64,000 nucleotides of DNA from Azophilus sp965220425 (GTDB taxonomy: Bacteria > Pseudomonadota > Gammaproteobacteria > Pseudomonadales > Azotimanducaceae), in assembly GCA_965220425.1 (NCBI GenBank), contig OZ244830.1, positions 1,798,001 through 1,862,000 of the forward strand. Reading direction: 5' to 3'. The position numbers and the translations under genes were made by a program. The notes under the pieces were generated by a model that did no database searches, was not told where the DNA came from, and saw only the letters and a list, made by a program, of their open reading frames with translations. Shown one piece after another: positions 34,519-42,387 of the stretch. Within the stretch, counting starts at the first letter, position 1, and each line of letters begins with the position of its first letter.

Positions 34519-34898
34519 GGCCCGGGGGAAAACCCGTTGGAAGTTGCGACGCCGCTTGAGCGAACCAAGCCCGCGTTTCCCACCGCCTGACCACCGGCGC
34601 TTTACGATTTGGAGGATCGCGCCCGTGGACAGGCCGTGGAAAACGCTACTCGGCACGACCACCACCGTGCCTTGTTCAACACTCCCCAACCCCCGTGTTC
34701 AGGCTCATCTTCTTATTGGAATATGCTGAGAGCGTATTGGCCCGATCACTGGTTTTGCGGCGCGAAGAAAAGAACCGTGGCGGCGCGATCTGCGACCTTC
34801 CGATGATGGCGGCACTTCGGTTCGGCGGAGCGCGCCGTGCATCCGGCGCGGCTTTCCAGGGACGGGTTCGGTGGCACGTATTGCCGCCCCCCGGCCTG
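34519..34898. other. Intergenic region at the left edge of the toxin-antitoxin island
   Basis: No gene is supported. A GC-rich hairpin (CGCGCCG paired with CGGCGCG, about 34829-34850) lies just beyond the antitoxin stop and could end transcription coming from the right; it has no T-run. Confidence 0.35.
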
Positions 34899-35234
34899 TC
34901 AGCCAAGCACGCGCAGTGCCGTCTCGGGCGCCTTGTCGAGGATCCTGAGCAACGCCCTGGCCGCACCCGTCGGCCCCCGTTTGCCCTGTTCCCAGTTGCG
35001 GATGGTCTCGTGCGGCACGTCGATGCGCCGCGCGAACTCAACCTGGGTCAGCCCGAGACGCCGGCGCACCCGGCGGGCGAAGCGCCCCATGTCGCGCATC
35101 GCCTCGGCGTCGTCGTCGCGCGCCTGGCGGGCAATGTCCTCCTCGCCGGTCGCATCCAGCACCTCATGGTCGACCCGCCCGCGGGGAAGGCCCTGCGGGC
35201 TGTCCGGATCAATCGTCAACCGTGTTCCGCTCAT
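34899..35234 (-). CDS. XRE-type antitoxin (BrnA/HigA-like)
   Basis: A 111-aa DNA-binding protein. The helix-turn-helix occupies about residues 57-100 (LGLTQVEFARRIDVPHETIR, then NWEQGKR), preceded by an acidic N-terminal region. It begins inside the 3' end of the broken toxin frame (26-nt overlap), the normal layout for a toxin-first TA pair. As an autoregulator it may still be expressed, but its toxin is interrupted. Confidence 0.8.
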   Translation of the reverse strand: MSGTRLTIDPDSPQGLPRGRVDHEVLDATGEEDIARQARDDDAEAMRDMGRFARRVRRRLGLTQVEFARRIDVPHETIRNWEQGKRGPTGAARALLRILDKAPETALRVLG

Positions 35235-35490
35235 ACTCGCGAACCTCCCTGCGGTCGGCCTTGCGGGCCGAAACGATGCGTACCGTCGAGCCCGGCATGG
35301 TGTAGATCACCACGAACACCCGCCCCTCTACCGCGCCCAGCAGCCGGTAGCGGTCCTCGCCGTAGTCCCAGCGCCGGTCCACGCCGACGATCCGGTCCTC
35401 GTCGAGGAATGCGTGCGCGACGTACGCGCAGTCGAAGCCGCGATCCGCGAAACAGGCATCGCTCTTGGCGTCGTCCTACTCGAACTCCAT
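35209..35490 (-). pseudogene. BrnT-like RNase toxin broken by an in-frame TAG
   Basis: Reading the minus strand from ATG at 35490 gives MEFE, then TAG (35476-35478), then an uninterrupted 88-codon frame with clear BrnT features: DRRWDYGEDRYRLLGAVEGR, VFVVIYTMPG, and the terminal VRIVSARKADRREVREYE. No alternative start follows the TAG before the conserved region. The rest is undamaged, so the break looks recent. Loss of toxin beside a retained antitoxin is a common decay route; suppression of TAG is the less likely alternative. Confidence 0.7.
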
Positions 35491-36701
35491 GCGCTTTTGT
35501 AGGCCAATGACCTACCGATGTCAATGTCGGGCACGGCTTCTCCGTGTGCGTCGGTGTCGGGGCGGTTGACGATGGCCGGAAGGGTACTCCCGGCCACCTT
35601 TGGCCCGGCGGGAGGGAAAACGAAGTGGACGTCGCGGGCGGCAATGGCGTTGTCGCCGAGCTGGAGCGGCTCGTGGAGGACGGCGGGCGCCACGATCAGG
35701 AATCCCCTGGGTGCGGCTGTCGTGCCGCTGGCGACGCCCAGTGCGGCCCCGTTCGATACTTGGGCCGTGTTTTCGGAAACCAGGCGACTGTGCGGCTCCG
35801 TTCCGGGTGCGAATCCTGTGAGTATCGTGTGGAAAAGCGCCCGTTCCGTGCAACCGGCGGAGTGGCCGCGGCGGCGGAAGATGGGCGGCCGAGGACAGAG
35901 GACGGACATCGCCGGGCACGGCACGGTGGATCCGGAGCCAGGGGGGCAAGCGTCAACGATGGTGTTAGAAATCCTCGCATTCCACCGATGCTTGCGATCG
36001 GTTGAAGCTGAGCGGACTCGCGGCCGAGATATTTCGGCCGTCCTATTCGCACCCTGTTTCGTCCTCGCGGACGGCGTCGGCACTGCTCTCACGCTTGCCC
36101 TGTCGCGGGCGGCGGTTCCCTTTGGTCAGCGGAACGTCTGCAACGCCTTGTGGGCGCCTCCCGATTTGGCCAGCCGGGGTCTGCTACGGATCGAAGCGTA
36201 CCGTTGCGTTTCCTGCGGTGTGCTCCGAGCCAACGCCCTTGTGGGGCCGTCCCCCGTTTACAGCCGGGGTGGTGCTGTTCCCGCCGCTGGCGGGTGTCTC
36301 CCCATTCTTATTCAGCAGGGGGAGGGCTAATCTCGTCGCTGGCGGGAACTCCCCGTTGTTTGGAATGGCGGGGGAACCATGTAACGCACCTTGAGGAGGC
36401 GCGGGAAATTGGCAGGCAGATTTGGGGCGGCGGGAGCGCGGGTCAAGGAGTGTTTGTTTATCAGCGTCCCGTGCGCGTTTAGCAGCGGAAGCCAGCCCGG
36501 ACGCTGGGAACAGGTGTCCGCCAGGACCCTTTCCCAACGTCCGGGCGTGACGCGGATTCGAGGCGGAACAAGCGGCGATTCACGACGTGTCGCGGCGTCC
36601 GCCGGGTTCTGGATCGGCATACGGCGTTGGCGTATCGTGTCGAGGTTCGCCGCAGACTCCCGGAGCGAGTTGGCGGGGCGCTGACCGGAGGGCGGAGAAG
36701 A
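35491..36701. other. 1.2-kb stretch with no convincing gene
   Basis: Open frames exist on both strands but none has a recognisable domain, a good start or consistent codon use. A minus-strand frame around 35520-35760 (LIVAPAVLHEPLQLGDNAI) looks the most protein-like and may be a decayed gene. About 36240-36390 has short GC-rich inverted segments (CCGCTGGCGGG-type). The 3' end holds the ribosome-binding site of the next gene. Confidence 0.4.
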
Positions 36702-38237
36702 ATGACGGGAAATCCAAGGCATGACAGGGAGGAACAACATCCCAATCGTGGGGCCTTACGTGGCGACCGTGCAGGCCGACGTGACACAGAGCGAACTGAT
36801 GACGCTCCCCTATCAGCGGACGAAGTAGCGGGTATTGGCGCCGGAGCGGTCGGATCGGGAGCCAACTATGCTGACAACGTCGTGTTCGGCGGGGAAAGGG
36901 GGCACGGATTCGCTGCGGAGAGCGCGAACAATCTATCGGACAAGCTAACAGGAAAGGACGCCGATCTCATTGGTCGGGGCAACGAAAGGAACGGTCCGGA
37001 TCGTCTCGTCGATGGCGTGCAGATTCAGAGCAAGTACTGCAGCAGTGGGGCGAAGTGCATCGCTGAGTGCTTCGAGGATGGGAACTTCCGGTACTTCAAC
37101 GCCGACAAATCACCGATGCAGATCGAAGTCCCAAGCGATATGTATGAGGGCGCCGTCAAGGCAATGGAAGCCCGGATCGAGAAGGGCCAGGTGAATGGCG
37201 TGTCGGACCCGGCCAAGGCGAGGGAGATCGTACGCAAGGGCAATTTCACGTACGCTCAGGCGAAGAACATAGCGCGCTTCGGTACTATTGAGAGTCTGAC
37301 ATACGACGCGGTCAACGGCGTCAAACTGGCGGGTCAGGCGATGGGGATCTCGTGGGCGTTGTCCTTTGCCGTGTCAATCTGGAACGGAGAGGAACTCAGC
37401 GGTGCGCTGAAACAGGCGTGCAAGACCGGAATCAAGGTCGGAGGGATCGCCTGGATCGGAAGCATCGCAGCCGCGCAGCTGGGTCGAACTGGGATCGAGC
37501 AAGCCCTAAGGGGTTCGATGGATTGGCTGGTCAGCCAGATGGGCCCCAAGGCGGCGGCGTGGATTGCAAATGGCGTGCGCTCCGGCAGCGCAGTTTACGG
37601 TGCGGCCGCGATGAACCATGTCAGCAAGTTGCTTCGCGGCAATGTCGTGGCCGCAATCGCGACGATGGCGGTCCTGTCTTCGGTGGACTTCGTTCGGATG
37701 TTCAACGGGAGAATGTCGGGAGCACAGCTCTTCAAGAACGTCACCGTTACCGCCTCGGGCGTGGCAGGCGGCACGGCTGGCTGGTTTGGGGGCGCGGCGG
37801 CGGGCGCAGCCATCGGATCGGTTGCGCCGGGGCCCGGTACGGCTATCGGAGCATTCATTGGCGGCTTGCTTGGAACGCTGGGGATCGGCACGGCGGCATC
37901 TAAGACCGCCGCGGTTGTTCTCAATGAGTTCATCGAAGACGACGCGAAGGAAATGCTGGCGATCGTGGAAAAGGTTTTCGGCACGTTGTGCGTCGAGTAC
38001 TTGCTGACCAGGGAGGAAGCGGAGGCGGTCCTTGGGGACTTCCAGGCCTTGGACTTGCCCGATGTATTGAGAGACATGTACGCGGCCGATGATCGGCGTG
38101 GGCGCGCGCGTGGGGTGCTTGAGCCGCTCGTCGAGGAACGTGTCAGGGCGAGGGTGCGTGTTGCGCTGCCGTCAAGCGAGGACTTGTCTGAGGGAACCGG
38201 ACAGGTGCTGGAAGAGATGTTGGGCGACGCTGCGTAG
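36702..38237 (+). CDS. Large glycine-zipper protein of unknown function
   Basis: A 511-aa protein; the ATG at 36702 has GGAGGGCGGAGAAG just upstream and is preferred over ATG at 36627. The first ~90 residues are charged and low in complexity. The middle is well ordered (KYCSSGAKCIAECFEDGNF, FTYAQAKNIARFGTIESLTY). Residues ~270-420 alternate amphipathic helices with a Gly/Ala-rich zipper (GVAGGTAGWFGGAAAGAAIG) that could insert in membranes. Proteins of this layout occur in scattered enterobacterial and other genomes without a known role. Placement among toxin-antitoxin genes suggests an effector or defence protein, but nothing shows it directly. Confidence 0.7.
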   Translation: MTGNPRHDREEQHPNRGALRGDRAGRRDTERTDDAPLSADEVAGIGAGAVGSGANYADNVVFGGERGHGFAAESANNLSDKLTGKDADLIGRGNERNGPDRLVDGVQIQSKYCSSGAKCIAECFEDGNFRYFNADKSPMQIEVPSDMYEGAVKAMEARIEKGQVNGVSDPAKAREIVRKGNFTYAQAKNIARFGTIESLTYDAVNGVKLAGQAMGISWALSFAVSIWNGEELSGALKQACKTGIKVGGIAWIGSIAAAQLGRTGIEQALRGSMDWLVSQMGPKAAAWIANGVRSGSAVYGAAAMNHVSKLLRGNVVAAIATMAVLSSVDFVRMFNGRMSGAQLFKNVTVTASGVAGGTAGWFGGAAAGAAIGSVAPGPGTAIGAFIGGLLGTLGIGTAASKTAAVVLNEFIEDDAKEMLAIVEKVFGTLCVEYLLTREEAEAVLGDFQALDLPDVLRDMYAADDRRGRARGVLEPLVEERVRARVRVALPSSEDLSEGTGQVLEEMLGDAA

Positions 38238-38412
38238 ATTGGTTGTAAATCGGCGTCGAAGTTTGACCCTGCCCTCACGTATGGGATCAACAAGTTAGCG
38301 CGCCGATCGGTGTCCAAATCCCACGCCGATTCACAGCCCGAGGCTCCATCGACCATCGACCATCGACATCGATCCCTCCAACCCCTGCATCCGCATACTT
38401 GACCCGAATTAT

Positions 38413-38444
38413 TTGACCCTTGTACTCTTGGTAGACTTTATAAT
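38413..38444 (+). promoter_or_regulatory. Probable promoter of the PIN toxin-antitoxin operon
   Basis: The -10 TATAAT (38439-38444) is perfect. The best -35 is TTGACC (38413-38418) with a long 20-bp spacer. An AAGGAG site (38446-38451) follows 8 nt before the antitoxin ATG. Upstream, near 38347-38372, CATCGAC is repeated three to four times in tandem. The AT-rich promoter contrasts with the surrounding GC. Confidence 0.5.
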
Positions 38445-38459
38445 TAAGGAGTACATTGA

Positions 38460-38951
38460 ATGGCCAAAGAATCTCTCCGCGTCGCCGACGAAGTGTGGGT
38501 CGCTGTCGCCTCTCTCCACAAAGAACACCCTGACCGGGAGGACTTCACGATCGGCGAGATCATGGCGCAGGCCGAAAAAGCCGAGCTCACTGGGACTACC
38601 CCCCTGCGCCCGGGCGTCAAGATTCACGTCTACCTCCACTGCGTCGCCAACAAGCCCCCGAATCCCGGCCGCTATCGCATGCTTTTCGAGACCGTTGCCG
38701 GACGGCGCCGTCTTGTTCGCCCGTCCGATCCCTGCCACCCGCGGCGTGCCGGAGGCAAGGACATGCCCAAGCGCCATGAGTTGCCGTCCTCCCAGCACCG
38801 GCTACTCGATTGGTACGTCAACGAGTACGCTCTGGCCCGTTCCAGTGAATTTGAGGACCCCGTTCTGTCGTTGCGCGGTCTCGGTAAGGCGCTTTGGGCG
38901 AACGAGGACGCGGACGCCTACGTGCGTCGCCAACGGGAGGGATGGCGATGA
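38460..38951 (+). CDS. Probable antitoxin of a PIN-toxin pair
   Basis: A 163-aa protein with no recognised named domain. Its C-terminal block DPVLSLRGLGKALWANEDAD, ending in VRRQREGW, is shared by proteins I associate with PIN-toxin partners. The N-terminus (RVADEVWVAVASLHKEHPDR, FTIGEIMAQAEKA) looks like a winged-helix DNA-binding region. The gene overlaps the PIN toxin by ATGA and has its own promoter and ribosome-binding site. Antitoxin function is inferred from this arrangement. Confidence 0.65.
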   Translation: MAKESLRVADEVWVAVASLHKEHPDREDFTIGEIMAQAEKAELTGTTPLRPGVKIHVYLHCVANKPPNPGRYRMLFETVAGRRRLVRPSDPCHPRRAGGKDMPKRHELPSSQHRLLDWYVNEYALARSSEFEDPVLSLRGLGKALWANEDADAYVRRQREGWR

Positions 38952-39370
38952 GCAGGATATTCTGGGACACCAATCTGTTCGTGTACCTGCTCGAAGACAA
39001 GGGCGAGTCGACCGAGCGCGTCGTGGCGCTACGCGAGCGCATGATAGAGCGCGGCGACGAGCTCCTGACGTCCGCATTCACCCTCGGGGAGGTTCTCGTC
39101 AGGCCCATGGAGGCCGGGGAGGACGATCTCATGAGCCGCTACGAGCGAGCGATCTCAGCCAGTGCCACGATCCTTCCTTTCGACGCCGCGGCTGCCAGGA
39201 CCTTTGCCGCCGTGCGCCGCGACCGTTCGATACAGCCTCCAGACGCGATCCAACTCGCGTGTGCGTCCGTCGCGGGTGTGGACATGTTCATCACCAATGA
39301 CCAGCGCCTCAGCCGGAAGGTGGTGCCGGGCGTGCACTTCATCCAGTCGCTCGCGACAGCCACCCTTTGA
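38948..39370 (+). CDS. vapC: PIN-domain ribonuclease toxin (VapC family)
   Basis: A 140-aa PIN domain. The acidic active site is visible: Asp7 (FWDTN), Glu in TLGEVLV, Asp in PPDAIQLA and Asp in FITNDQRL. VapC toxins cut tRNA or rRNA when the antitoxin is degraded. Its start overlaps the antitoxin stop. The last 29 codons and ~155 bp beyond are repeated 1,460 bp downstream, so the locus has been duplicated in part. Confidence 0.88.
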   Translation: MSRIFWDTNLFVYLLEDKGESTERVVALRERMIERGDELLTSAFTLGEVLVRPMEAGEDDLMSRYERAISASATILPFDAAAARTFAAVRRDRSIQPPDAIQLACASVAGVDMFITNDQRLSRKVVPGVHFIQSLATATL

Positions 39371-39528
39371 TTCGGAGCAGCACTCAGATAAACAACGAGC
39401 CCCTGGTCCTGAGCGGGCACCGCTTCGAGATCGGGATACGGATCGAACCCGAGCGGCAAACCAATGGCCGTGTACGGGCATAAAGGCCGCCAGCGCGCTA
39501 TGCAAAAGCGAGCGCGAAGCGCCTCAAC
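39285..39528. repeat. 244-bp direct repeat, left copy (vapC tail)
   Basis: About 95% identical, without gaps, to 40745-40988 (constant offset 1,460 bp; about 11 substitutions by eye). It includes the last 29 codons of vapC and a downstream region that reads as a short frame (EPLVLSGHRFEIGIRIEPER). Between the two copies lie a MITE-like element and hicAB. Confidence 0.9.
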
Positions 39529-39577
39529 CGCCACGGGGATCGGTGCTCAAGTGCTGGGTTTCCTGCGGCAAAGGGGG

Positions 39578-39828
39578 TTAGCCCGCATATTGCACCAAGG
39601 GCCGCGATGATCGCCGAGGATTTTTGCTGTATGCGCGTGCTCGCGAGCTCAAAGCATAGCCACGCCTATGGTGGAGCGAGCATGTGCGCGCATACGACAA
39701 AAAGACCGGCGAGGGCGCGGCCAGCGCAGTTTGTACCCGCAACAACTTTTGCAGATTTGGAAGCAATCGAGAAAAAACAAACAACATTCGAGAACCCAAT
39801 CAGCGGCTTGGTGCAATATGCGGGTTAG
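39578..39828. mobile_element. MITE-like element, compact copy
   Basis: 251 bp with near-perfect terminal inverted repeats: TTAGCCCGCATATTGCACC at the left (39578 on) and GGTGCAATATGCGGGTTAG at the right (ends 39828). Interior sequence is the inverse of 29428-29721. It contains a long imperfect palindrome around 39630-39690 and no transposase. It sits between the vapC repeat and hicB. Confidence 0.75.
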
Positions 39829-39864
39829 GACGAGCCGCTGGGCGCGTGCTGACCGCTCCGGGCT

Positions 39865-40293
39865 TCAGGCGGCCCTGACATCGATGGCGATGCGTCGGCC
39901 GAGGGAATGGAGCGCCTTGCCGATCCGGTCGGGGGACGTGCCGTGGCGGGGGTCGAGAAGCCGCCGCACCACTTTCTCGTCGACGCCGAGCGACTCGGCG
40001 AACGCAACGCGCGTGAGGCCGCTCTCCCGGAAGGCGATGGCGAGCGCCGCCTTCGCGGCGATGCCGGGGGGCACGGCGACCTCGTGTTCGCCGGCCTCCG
40101 CGCTAGTCGGCTCCGGGATGGGCTCGCCGTCGTCGATGCGGCCGGCAAGCGCCTCGGCAAGCGCGTCGGGGGCGGCGGCGAGGGCCATGTCGGCGTCCTC
40201 GCCCGATGTGAGGCATTCGGGAAGGTCGCGGAACGAGACGACGAGTTCGCGGGGGCCGGTGCGGGTGAGCGTGGCGGGATAGACGAATTGCAT
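39865..40293 (-). CDS. hicB: HicB-family antitoxin
   Basis: A 142-aa protein. The N-terminal half is the partial RNase-H-like HicB fold (FRDLPECLTSGEDADMALAA). The C-terminal half is a helix-turn-helix (GLTRVAFAESLGVDEKVVRR), the longer HicB form that represses its own promoter. It lies 17 nt downstream of hicA on the same strand. It binds and neutralises HicA. Confidence 0.88.
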   Translation of the reverse strand: MQFVYPATLTRTGPRELVVSFRDLPECLTSGEDADMALAAAPDALAEALAGRIDDGEPIPEPTSAEAGEHEVAVPPGIAAKAALAIAFRESGLTRVAFAESLGVDEKVVRRLLDPRHGTSPDRIGKALHSLGRRIAIDVRAA

Positions 40294-40310
40294 GGGTTCT
40301 CCTCGTTCTT

Positions 40311-40526
40311 CTAGCGGAGGTCGTCGGGGTCGAGTCCGAGTTGCCGGGTCATGGCCGAGAGCAGGCCGGGGCCGATGTCCTTGCGCCGATCCTTGACCAC
40401 GGTTTTGCGGTCGCCGTAGTACAGGATGACGTGGCTGCCCTTGCCGCGCTTGGCGTCGACCCGAACCGGCACGCTACGGCGGCGCCCGAGGTCCGTGACG
40501 CGCTCGATGAACTCCTTTCCGTTCAC
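40311..40526 (-). CDS. hicA: HicA mRNA interferase toxin
   Basis: A 71-aa dsRBD-like RNase. The catalytic His is in KGSHVILYYG (around residue 32), the family hallmark. The GTG start gives MNGKEFIERV, the usual length; upstream in-frame starts add unrelated sequence. It is first in the hicAB operon. Together with hicB it lies between the two 244-bp repeats. Confidence 0.85.
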   Translation of the reverse strand: MNGKEFIERVTDLGRRRSVPVRVDAKRGKGSHVILYYGDRKTVVKDRRKDIGPGLLSAMTRQLGLDPDDLR

Positions 40527-40740
40527 TGGTGGATGATCGGACAATAGTGTCCGAATGGCAAGATTCCGTTTGGTGGCGGGCTGGGCATGGCTGCGAGCGG
40601 CGCGGGATTCGGTGGGAGGGGAGAGGCGGCCCGGCGCGCCGTCCGTGGCGGCCGGGCCGTGGGGTCCCGCGCCGTCCCTGGCGCGGGGGGAGGAGGCTTT
40701 AGGAGTTGAGGAACGCGGGCAGCGCGGCTCGCGGCGGCCG

Positions 40741-40830
40741 AAGCTGTTCATCACCAATGACCAGCGCCTCAGCCGGAAGGTGGTGCCGGGCGTCCACTTC
40801 ATCCAGTCGCTCGCGACAGCCACCCTTTGA
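40741..40830 (+). pseudogene. vapC 3' fragment
   Basis: The last ~29 codons of a PIN toxin (LFITNDQRLSRKVVPGVHF) without the rest of the gene. It is identical in protein sequence to the end of the intact vapC. It is fused in frame to unrelated upstream sequence and lacks three of four catalytic acids, so it is inactive. Confidence 0.85.
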
Positions 40831-40988
40831 TTCGGAGTAGCACTCAGATGAACAACGAGCCCCTGGTCCTGAGCGGGTACCGCTTCGACATCGGGATACG
40901 GATTGAACCCGAGCGGCAAACCAATGGCCGTGTACGGGCACAGAGGCCGCAAGCGCGCTATGCAAAAGCGAGCGCGAAGCGTCTCAAC
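40745..40988. repeat. 244-bp direct repeat, right copy
   Basis: Second copy of 39285-39528. Here an ATG (40848) opens a 63-codon frame (EPLVLSGYRFDIGIRIEPER) that is ATA in the left copy; I do not recognise it. The rest of 40527-41109 holds no gene: GC-rich sequence before the repeat and an AT-rich tail (41008-41040) after it. Confidence 0.9.
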
Positions 40989-41109
40989 GAAAGCCGTATT
41001 CGCTCTGGATTTTTCAAAAAAATGTATTGTTATCAATAAGTTGATTCCAGCATGCCGCGGACGCGCAGGACAACGGCCGGTTCCTGGAAGAGAGTGGGCG
41101 TGCGGTGCG

Positions 41110-42192
41110 CTAGAAGAAGCCGGCGACCGCCGGCCTGAAGCGGTCCATATCGACCAGGAACGAATCGTGTCCCTGAATCGAGGGCAGGCGTTTGAACTCC
41201 AAGTCCCGCACGCAGCCCCTCAGTACGGCGGCCAGTTCTTCCTGCTGATGCAACGGAAACAGGAAATCTGAAGTCACCCCGATGACCAACGCCCGCTCGA
41301 TGCCCAATCGGCGCAGTCCCCGCTCCAGGCTGCCGCCGTGGTCGGCGGCGTCGAACAGGTCCATGGCCCTCGACAGGTACAGGTAGCAGTTCGCGTCGAA
41401 TCCGCCGATGAAGCGGTTGGCGTGGGCCTCCAGGTACGACTCCACCTCGAAATCGATACCGAAGGGGTGGTGGGCGGGCGGTTCCTGGGTGGCTCGTTCG
41501 CGGCCGAAACGCTCCGCCCATTCCGCGGCGGAGCGATAGGTGATCATCCCCAGCTTGCGGGCGAGGCGCATGCCGCTGACCGGGCCGTGGTCGAAGTCGT
41601 ACCGACCGTTCCGCCAGGCCGGATCGGTGCGGATGATCTCCCGCTGCAGCGATCGCAGGGCGATGGAGAAGGGGAGACTGCGCCCGGCGGAAGAGATGGA
41701 GAGCAGGCCACGGCTGCGCTCGGGATGCTGCAGGGCGAAGGCGAGAGCCGTCATGCCGCCCATGGAGGCGCCGACCACCGTGTGCAATACATCCACGCCC
41801 AGGTGGTCGAGAACCAGCGCGCCGCCGTTGGCGATGTCTTCCACACAGAGCACCGGAAAGTCCAGCCGGTAGTGGTCACGCGTGGCCGGATTCAGTGAGG
41901 CGGGCCCGGTAGAGCCGAAGCAGCTACCGAGAGAGTTGATGCAGATGACGAAGTACCGGTCGGTGTCGATGGGCTTGTCCGGCCCGACCATGTCCTCCCA
42001 CCAGCCGGTGGTCGGGTCGGCGGACGAGGAGGCGATGTGGGCGGATGGCGACAGGCCGGTAAAAACGAGAACCGCATTGTCTTTCGCGGCGCTCGGGTTG
42101 CCGAGGGTTTCATAGGCGATCACGGGACTGTCGAGGGTCCCGCGCTGCATGGAAAAAGTGCCCTCCACGGCCAGTTTCAAAAGCGCAGTCAT
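41110..42192 (-). CDS. metX: MetX-family homoserine/serine O-acyltransferase
   Basis: A 360-aa alpha/beta-hydrolase. The catalytic triad is Ser143 (GASMGGM), Asp309 (VTSDFLF) and His342 (QGHDSF); SCFGSTGPASLNP is the family's oxyanion/substrate region. It transfers an acetyl or succinyl group from CoA to homoserine (methionine) or serine (cysteine). Which pair is used cannot be told with confidence by eye. The ATG at 42192 gives the normal length; upstream in-frame starts add GC-rich non-conserved residues. It is divergent from the M16 peptidase with ~195 bp between. Confidence 0.85.
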   Translation of the reverse strand: MTALLKLAVEGTFSMQRGTLDSPVIAYETLGNPSAAKDNAVLVFTGLSPSAHIASSSADPTTGWWEDMVGPDKPIDTDRYFVICINSLGSCFGSTGPASLNPATRDHYRLDFPVLCVEDIANGGALVLDHLGVDVLHTVVGASMGGMTALAFALQHPERSRGLLSISSAGRSLPFSIALRSLQREIIRTDPAWRNGRYDFDHGPVSGMRLARKLGMITYRSAAEWAERFGRERATQEPPAHHPFGIDFEVESYLEAHANRFIGGFDANCYLYLSRAMDLFDAADHGGSLERGLRRLGIERALVIGVTSDFLFPLHQQEELAAVLRGCVRDLEFKRLPSIQGHDSFLVDMDRFRPAVAGFF

Positions 42193-42387
42193 GCCCTGAC
42201 CGTAGCAGATGGGACAGCGGGGTGACAACGCGCCGCCGCCATGCCCGGGCTGGCTCGGAGAGATTGTAGTCGCAGGCGCCAAGCGGGATACCAGCCGGCA
42301 GGATACGCCCATGGATTGCACAAGCGCTGCGGTTTTTGCTGTAGAGTCCTCTTCCGTTTGCTACGGCTTAGCGAGAGAGCGGTAACC

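Noticed and set aside
31973..35490. Amber (TAG) recoding as a general feature
   Set aside because: Two broken small genes are weak evidence; ctaC and the M16 peptidase end in TAG at the expected family length, so TAG works as a stop here.
38347..38375. CATCGAC tandem repeats as a CRISPR array
   Set aside because: The units are 7 bp and contiguous with no spacers.
40848..41039. 63-codon frame starting in the right repeat copy
   Set aside because: The start codon is absent in the left copy, which also stops early, so coding is unsupported.
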